The notes under the pieces are model-generated. The model did no database searches. It saw nothing but the letters and a program-made list of their open reading frames with translations, and was not told the origin of the DNA. Below are positions 56,201 to 60,000 of a stretch of 60,000 nucleotides of DNA, in pieces (position 1 is the first letter of the stretch; each line of letters starts with the position of its first letter). The stretch is from Symsagittifera roscoffensis (taxonomy: Eukaryota; Xenacoelomorpha; Acoela; Convolutidae). The translations under genes and the position numbers were made by a program. The stretch spans positions 11,478,027 to 11,538,026 of the forward strand of contig NC_087068.1 in assembly GCF_963678635.1 (NCBI RefSeq), written 5' to 3'.

Positions 56201-58601
56201 AAGAAACCGGTTTTTCAATGTGGTCCAAAATTAATAAAACTTCGAGTGAATAAGTATGTTTACAATTAAGCTTCAAGTTTTTTTCATGGCAATCAGATTC
56301 AAGCATTACGATCCAATTTTTAAAAATACGAAAATTTCAATTTTTGTCCGTATAACAGAAAAATCCCCGGAGAACTTTGCTTTCGATTGAGGTTCCTGCG
56401 ATCCGAATAGGAGCTAGGAGTATATCTTAGCATATTACTTTTTAAGATCATTTGTTTTATTTACAAATAGAAAAACAAAAAAGAGCAGTTAAGAAAAAAG
56501 CGTACCTGTGCTGTCTCTGTTTCTCCATATGTCTGAACTGAGTGTCCCCGTGAACAAATATCATCTTGCTCTCGTGATCGAACGTGTACTCGGCCAACAC
56601 CATCGTGAAGGTACGAGCAGAACGATGCTATGTTAAACGAACAGATATGACTGACAATGGTTGCACCTATGCGATTCACGGCGTTTTTTTAAATCCGCTC
56701 AAAATTAGTTAGAAGAGCAACCCTGCTTAGGAACAGTGAATGCTTATTTGTTCAAACTACGATTTGGCGAGGTATATAACTAATTGTGGAAATAGCAAAT
56801 TTGAGCGGATAATGAATCAAATGAAAATCCACATCTGTATAAAAAAAACAAAAAATCTTTAAAAAAATTAAATAATCACGAATAAAGTTTTTAGCCTAAA
56901 AAGTAACACTAAAGGTACTTTTAGAAATAAGTACTGTTATATTTTTTGGATATTTGAACAACGAGTGCTTTTGGATCTCAACAATTACACCCCAGCCGAC
57001 CCATCCCCCCCCCCCCCCGACAGACCCTTTCTTGTTGTGTTCTCTGGAGTGACCTGAAGTGGAGCAATTCGTGTCTGCCCAGAGGAATTCTTTTAGTCTC
57101 CGTCAACTTCAGCTTCTGCAAAGTCACCATGGCTAAAAATTGAAAAAAAAATTTCGCGTTGTTTGAAATTTCTGAAAGTATGTCGGATAGTTTTGTGGTG
57201 TTTTGCATAACAATCAGGAGCACTTGTTTATTATCGAGAAAAATATGTGTCAATCATTTGTCTGATAAAAAATTTCAGAAGTATTTGGGTAATCCTTTCT
57301 TTTATCCACACTATCAGCGTTCCATTTTTTCCCATCGGTGTCTGACTATCTTTTTTTGTGTTAAATGAAAAAAAAAATCCACATAACTGAAAAATAGCCC
57401 GATTGAAAAACAATCCAATCGTTGTCTGCAATGAGTGCGTAGCCTGTCTGTCTACATTTGCTAACCCTCGCCCGATGCCAGTGACTTCTTGGTAGCTCTC
57501 TTGGACCCCTTTCGTCTCCTCTTCCCCCCTCCCCCTGTCCCTCCTCCAGCCCCCACTGCCCCACTACTCCTCCTATGTCTCCCACTGGGGGCCGACCGCC
57601 TCCTTCTTCTGCTGCTGCCGCTGGGAGAGGCTCCCTTCTTGCTAGAGAAACGATAGATGCAATTAAAAAGAAAAAAGTTTTTTTGTCTTGAGCTTTTGTT
57701 TGATGAACAATTTGTTCTTTTTAAGCGAAACTCTTTTTTTAATCGACAAGGGAGTTTATGCCCGCGATTACTTTACGCTTCTCAAAATGGAACATTTTGA
57801 ACTAATTTTAAGTTTTTGCTAAATGTGGTTTTTTTTGTGTTTTTGGAGACTCGGAAAATCAATTTGGTCAACCTAAAAAAGATAGAAACCCCCTAGAAAA
57901 AATTCGAGATTCGCCCATGTTGCCCTTGAGCACTACACAATGAATGCAAAATGACTCGTACCTTGGTCGTCGTTTCTTCTGCAGATAAATCTCGCTGGTA
58001 GATCTGACCAGCTTCGATCCTCCACTCACTTCCAGGGCATCTTCGAACACATCCTCATCTTCATCCTCTTCATCCTTCGCCACTTTCTCTTCTGGTATAG
58101 TGTCTACCACTGCACGGCCCCCACCCTCTCCCTCCACGTCTCCTGGTTTCAGATGAGTCATCAAGAGTGCTGTTTACCCAACAGCTAGAGAAAATCTTTG
58201 TTCTTATATGAATGTTTTGCTATACGTTTTAGTCCAATTTCAGATTAGAATTTGAGAATGTGTATAAATCGCGGCTGTCATGGAAAGATTAATTTCGATC
58301 CAGACCATATAGTAGTTCCGGACCGCGAAAGTAACCCTTTTTAGACCACGACAGTCTGGTAAAAACAAGACCTCGATCCGGAATGGAGAGCTATAGAAAA
58401 GAGCCAAGAAACGGAAAATCTGGGAAACAGAGATCAGAAAAGGTTGTTTAAATTGTATGCAGCATCCCTGTTTCCTCTCCCTCCTCTTCCTCCATCATCT
58501 CACTGCTGGTCCGTCTGTACCTGAATCGGGATTGTCTCTCCTCTTCCTCTTCCTCCTCATCCAGGCTCCGCTCTCCCTTATCCACATTATTGTCGCTCGT
58601 T
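48019..58601 (-). CDS. Gene 2: multi-exon acidic/basic low-complexity protein (5' end outside window)
   Basis: Eight minus-strand exons join in frame: 58,601-58,468; 58,169-57,962; 57,641-57,466; 57,132-57,026; 56,627-56,506; 53,451-53,218; 48,661-48,518; 48,181-48,019. They encode 428 residues to the stop. The order is an acidic run, an acidic/Ser region, an Arg/Ser/Gly-rich region, a conserved-looking block (KLKLTETKRIPLGRHELLHF ... TMVLAEYTFDHESKMIF), a Lys/Ala helix, a second acidic run and a block with QWWLSHPRQAKVKVRDNFGF followed by RVTKTHPEVVFGP. It ends EHYAVVEMEPFG. The first of these introns needs a GG donor. No family is recognised, and no membrane segment or signal peptide is visible. 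It looks like an intracellular scaffold or nuclear protein. Confidence 0.7.
48518..48661 (-). CDS. Gene 2 penultimate exon (Trp-Trp block)
   Basis: It has strong splice sites on both sides (TTTTGTAG and GTGAGTG). The 144 nt encode IMQWWLSHPRQAKVKVRDNF, then GFRVTKTHPEVVFGPMKAEE. This is the best candidate for a folded, conserved segment in the protein. It lies 27 bp downstream of the end of a SINE. Confidence 0.85.
48688..48860 (-). mobile_element. tRNA-derived SINE, second copy (gene 2 intron)
   Basis: Read on the minus strand it has a tRNA-like head (GGTGAGAATGTGGTTAAATG then GTTACGTCTCCGC). The body is shared with the 8.4-kb copy: TGCATGTA, CAACAGCAGTTCTCCGTG, GGACAGCTCGTATG and CTTGTGGATAA. 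It ends just upstream of the exon at 48,661 and so contributes the distal part of that acceptor region. Confidence 0.6.
49018..49203 (-). repeat. Repeat family R, copy 2 (partial)
   Basis: Reverse orientation. It ends with AAATATTCCGTTACTTTCGT followed by cacgaaagtcgg, the same terminus as the copies at 6.9, 55.0 and 59.2 kb. Confidence 0.7.
49204..49853. other. Intron sequence and possible 5' part of the non-LTR element
   Basis: There is no supported ORF. The last 250 bp may be the 5' untranslated part of the retrotransposon whose ORF1 begins at 49,854. Confidence 0.35.
49854..50600 (+). pseudogene. Non-LTR ORF1 remnant (coiled coil plus basic region)
   Basis: The start MSVDVVDIMECSDTFKDQPG leads into a heptad-like coiled coil (FDSLKTKLIEKEKRLAYLEN, RNRVLQQKRTIAKI). 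After a frame break it has LDVTPRDIKACHYLVKAND then AIIVKFVNFHQKSF, and KPVYFTERRPP and KGIKVVTNNCGVQLIL. This is the usual order of ORF1 proteins with coiled coil and RRM-like region. Confidence 0.7.
50960..52640 (+). pseudogene. Non-LTR reverse transcriptase remnant
   Basis: Visible are an N-terminal segment (IPSIGKDMNKKLKSA ... EIFELIKSLNSST), motif A (VFLDLIKAFDT, about 51,575-51,606) and motif B (MGVPQGSILGLLLFLLYIND, 51,750-51,810). At the expected place for the YADD motif the sequence reads LNADEKCVM, so the second catalytic Asp is replaced by Glu and the aromatic is lost. C-terminal blocks follow (CYIKPIKEYGVVVYSC, LLQKRALRIIYN), then AYRALRIFSNFHGLE in another frame. Confidence 0.85.
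52784..53050 (-). mobile_element. hAT-like MITE fragment, reverse orientation
   Basis: It runs from AAGTGTCCCCTTTGGTATAA through catcaaaatttttctaaagg, a 16-G run near 52,881 and the gcctgcagtgcagaa segment. It matches the interior of the 2.24-kb copy. Confidence 0.75.
53099..53208. repeat. CT/CCCT polypyrimidine microsatellite next to a splice donor
   Basis: About 110 bp of CT and CCCT repeats. On the gene strand this is a GA-rich tract beginning about 10 nt after the donor at 53,217. Confidence 0.95.
53218..53451 (-). CDS. Gene 2 exon with Lys/Ala helix and acidic run
   Basis: It lies between a TTCTGTTAG acceptor (phase 2) and a GTACGT donor (phase 2). The 234 nt encode KAKAKAAKKKEEAANKQKNN, an Asp/Glu run (NNEDEDEEDDEDAVNVDGEY) and a Ser-rich segment (MTSLSLDSSVESEEESDAGE). 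The helix looks like a short charged coiled coil. The SxxE/SxE-type sites in the last segment are potential casein-kinase-2 targets. Confidence 0.85.
53500..55000. other. Gene 2 intron, AT-rich
   Basis: No exon or element is supported. Very A/T-rich with chance ORFs such as 54,049-54,315. Confidence 0.4.
55009..55260 (+). repeat. Repeat family R, copy 3
   Basis: It opens CCGACTTTCGTAACGAAAGT and closes AAACGAAGCTTATTTGAC, with the ACCCGCGATATATTTCGCGC palindrome between. Confidence 0.75.
55840..56010 (+). repeat. Repeat family R, copy 4 (partial, diverged)
   Basis: It contains CATTTCGGAACTAATAACGC, gcgatatattcc, tgcgtaagc and the closing TAGCTTATTGGTCC. The opening palindrome is lacking. 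Confidence 0.5.
56506..56627 (-). CDS. Gene 2 exon (conserved-looking block)
   Basis: The donor is a good GTACGC. The acceptor (TTAACATAG) is weak but fits phase 0 from the preceding exon. It encodes RTFTMVLAEYTFDHESKMIF followed by VHGDTQFRHMEKQRQH. The alternating strand-like residues suggest a folded piece passing into the helix of the next exon. Confidence 0.7.
57026..57132 (-). CDS. Gene 2 exon (basic block)
   Basis: It enters in phase 1 after ATTTTTAG and encodes MVTLQKLKLTETKRIPLGRH, then ELLHFRSLQRTQQER. The donor chosen (GTCTGT, phase 0) matches the next exon. A competing GTCACT site 27 nt upstream would leave phase 2 and not fit. On the gene strand a G run begins 7 nt after the donor. 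Confidence 0.65.
57466..57641 (-). CDS. Gene 2 exon (Arg/Ser/Gly-rich)
   Basis: It is bounded by TTCTCTAG and GTTAGC, phases 2 in and 1 out, both matching neighbours. It encodes KKGASPSGSSRRRRRSAPSG, HRRSSGAVGAGGGTGGGG and KRRRKGSKRATKKSLASGE. Very basic and GC-rich, it could be a nuclear localisation or nucleic-acid-binding segment. Confidence 0.8.
57846..57920 (-). mobile_element. hAT-like MITE end fragment near a gene 2 exon
   Basis: GACTCGGAAAATCAATTTGG, caacctaaaa and the terminus GATTCGCCCATG match the left end of the 2.24-kb copy in reverse. It lies about 40 bp from the donor at 57,962. Confidence 0.6.
57962..58169 (-). CDS. Gene 2 exon (acidic, EDVFEDALE)
   Basis: It ends at a GTACGAG donor, phase 2. 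It encodes THLKPGDVEGEGGG, VDTIPEEKVAKDEEDEDEDV, FEDALEVSGGSKLVRSTSEI and YLQKKRRPS across the junction. The acceptor is most likely the AG at 58,170-58,171, phase 1; another AG near 58,147 would keep the same frame and shorten the exon. Confidence 0.75.
58468..58601 (-). CDS. Gene 2 exon (first in window, acidic run)
   Basis: The acceptor TTTTCCTAG is good. It encodes TSDNNVDKGERSLDEEEEEE, ERQSRFRYRRTSSEMMEEEE and GEETG. A GTACAG inside could be a donor but leaves phase 2, which does not fit the next exon. Ending at CAG before GGATGC gives phase 1 and fits, implying a GG-AG intron. There is no Met start, so the gene continues beyond the window. Confidence 0.6.
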
Positions 58602-59222
58602 CTAGGAAAACGATATCACTTGGTTGAAGTTCACTGAATTTTCAAATACAGCCATGGGACAAAGAAGTTGCAACTTTTCGATTTCAACGAGCAAATGAAC
58701 GAATTTTTGTTCACGTTTATGTCGTTTTCCAAGAATTCAAGATATAGGGTTGAGACTTTGACACCTGCTAGAAAAAACTGTTTGAAAAACATCATTTCTA
58801 GATAGCTTAACAAAACCAGTTTAGTCTAACTAGCCTCAGATGTGTTCTTGCTGCGGAAACATCCTCGCAAAAATTCCATGCTATGAAAAATCGGGCAGAC
58901 AAAAAATTTGAAAGAGTTACTTGGTTCAGCGTCAAAAAAGGGTCATAGCTGTTTTGACGATAAAAATATTAAGCGGTCTTGGGCGCTAAAACTACACGCT
59001 ACTGCTGATGAGAATCATGTTAATGAATCAGAGCAATCTTTTTCAGAAATATTACCTGGAACTGTTCTTTTGTTGGAATGTAAGCGCAGCTGAGTGAAAT
59101 GGAGCAAGCGTTTGCTAGTTGCCAATTGTTTTAGCGAATTGTCGCTGGTTACAAAATGTCTCTCAGTATAGATTTTTGACCTACCATTTTATTCATTTGT
59201 TTTCACTGACGTAATTATTTTG
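58602..59222. other. Upstream intron of gene 2
   Basis: No further exon is identified. A plus-strand ORF at 58,908-59,093 has no supporting context. Confidence 0.4.
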
Positions 59223-59545
59223 ATCCGACTTTTGTAACGAAAGTAACGGAATATTTGTGCTCGCGGTGAGTTTTTTTCTTCAAACAAATGTCGACTTTTT
59301 AACAGGCCATTTTGGACAAAGCTTTTTATCATTCAAAAGGTATTGTTGTCATGAGCTTCAATTTCAATAGATATTTTACCTGTGATCATTTTTCGTGTAA
59401 AGTTATGGGGGCTTAAAGATTGGCATTTCGGCCAATTTGGGAAAACTAACGCGCGAAATATTTCGCGCTATTAACACGTCAGCGGAGATTTATTACCTAT
59501 TAGAAATGGTTCCAAGTTGGTTGAAAGAAGCTTATTTGCCATCAT
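59223..59545 (+). repeat. Repeat family R, copy 5 (fullest)
   Basis: About 320 bp from CCGACTTTTGTAACGAAAGT through TCGACTTTTTAACAGGCC, ttgttgtcatgagctt, tgtgatcatttttcgtg, CCAATTTGGGAAAAC, TAACGCGCGAAATATTTCGC and GCGCTATTAACACG to GAAAGAAGCTTATTTGCC. No ORF. Confidence 0.8.
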
Positions 59546-60000
59546 TGATTTCTTACTAGAGGCAAATTTTATCTCTAATTTTAAAAAAAAGTCATTTTTT
59601 TACTCTTAACTTTTCCATGTTAGCACTGCTTCATAGATCTTAAAAGGCAGTCGGAACCTTTAAGACTTCGCCTTGATACGAGCAGTCTTGTTACAGCTTA
59701 GAATTTCAGTAAAACTTTTAAATAGACTTTATTTAATCGAACTACAAAAAAATCGAAGGAGGCTACTGAAACTACCCTAGCGTTTAAGCATCAGACAATG
59801 ATTTTAGAACATGATCGTAGATGAGAAGTAAATGCATTTAGATTAGAGCAAAACTGCTTGTATCAGGGCAAATCCTTGCATATTCCGACTGTTTTTAAAC
59901 TGGTCTCGAATAGTTTCTGATTATTGAAATTTTGACATACTATGATTTTTAAGCTGAATATAAAGAACCGTGTATGGACTTAAAAGGACCAATATGTCTG
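59546..60000. other. AT-rich window end
   Basis: Nothing beyond chance ORFs is seen. Confidence 0.4.

Overview
This is an AT-rich, intron-rich animal genome window dominated by decayed mobile elements, with islands of short, more GC-rich coding exons. There are no operons, ribosome-binding sites or long prokaryote-style ORFs. Exons are bounded by splice signals. The repeats include Ty3/gypsy LTR elements, a non-LTR retrotransposon with CR1/jockey-like reverse transcriptase motifs, a tRNA-derived SINE and several MITE families. One gene resembles a ciliary transition-zone protein, which fits a ciliated metazoan. Two candidate non-GT splice donors (GC and GG) would fit a larvacean-like tunicate, but that is only a hunch.

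Two protein-coding genes can be rebuilt on the minus strand with matching intron phases. Gene 1 (24,971 down to 7,746) has five exons joined in frame to give 315 residues. It has a membrane segment near each end, and its length and layout resemble TMEM231. Its introns hold two Ty3/gypsy elements, a SINE and MITEs. Gene 2 (58,601 down to 48,019, 5' end outside the window) has seven phase-matched exons plus a likely eighth. It gives 428 residues of acidic and Arg/Lys-rich low-complexity protein around a few conserved-looking blocks. I do not recognise the family. A non-LTR retrotransposon sits antisense in one of its introns. A further exon-like stretch lies at 161-321 on the plus strand.

Mobile elements: 0.9-3.1 kb is an ancient tandem duplication, one copy of which carries a MITE with an 8-bp target duplication. 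9,191-15,900 is a complete but dead Ty3/gypsy element on the minus strand with LTRs of 235-250 bp and a 5-bp target duplication (CTGGG). 19.15-23.89 kb is a 5'-truncated relative on the plus strand. 25.9-26.6 kb is a reverse transcriptase fossil. 29.98-32.05 kb is a gag-only LTR-element remnant beside a 200-base assembly gap. 33.9-46.7 kb is a block repeated up to three times, non-coding as far as I can see.

One copy of that block is interrupted by a 2.5-kb insertion (35,648-38,158). It is bounded by inverted ends rich in the palindrome ATAATCGATTATAAT and carries an exon-like Gln/Gly-rich segment, a 32-bp minisatellite and a nested MITE with a perfect 8-bp target duplication. This composite insertion, and an accessory ORF conserved between the two Ty3/gypsy elements, are the least conventional things here.
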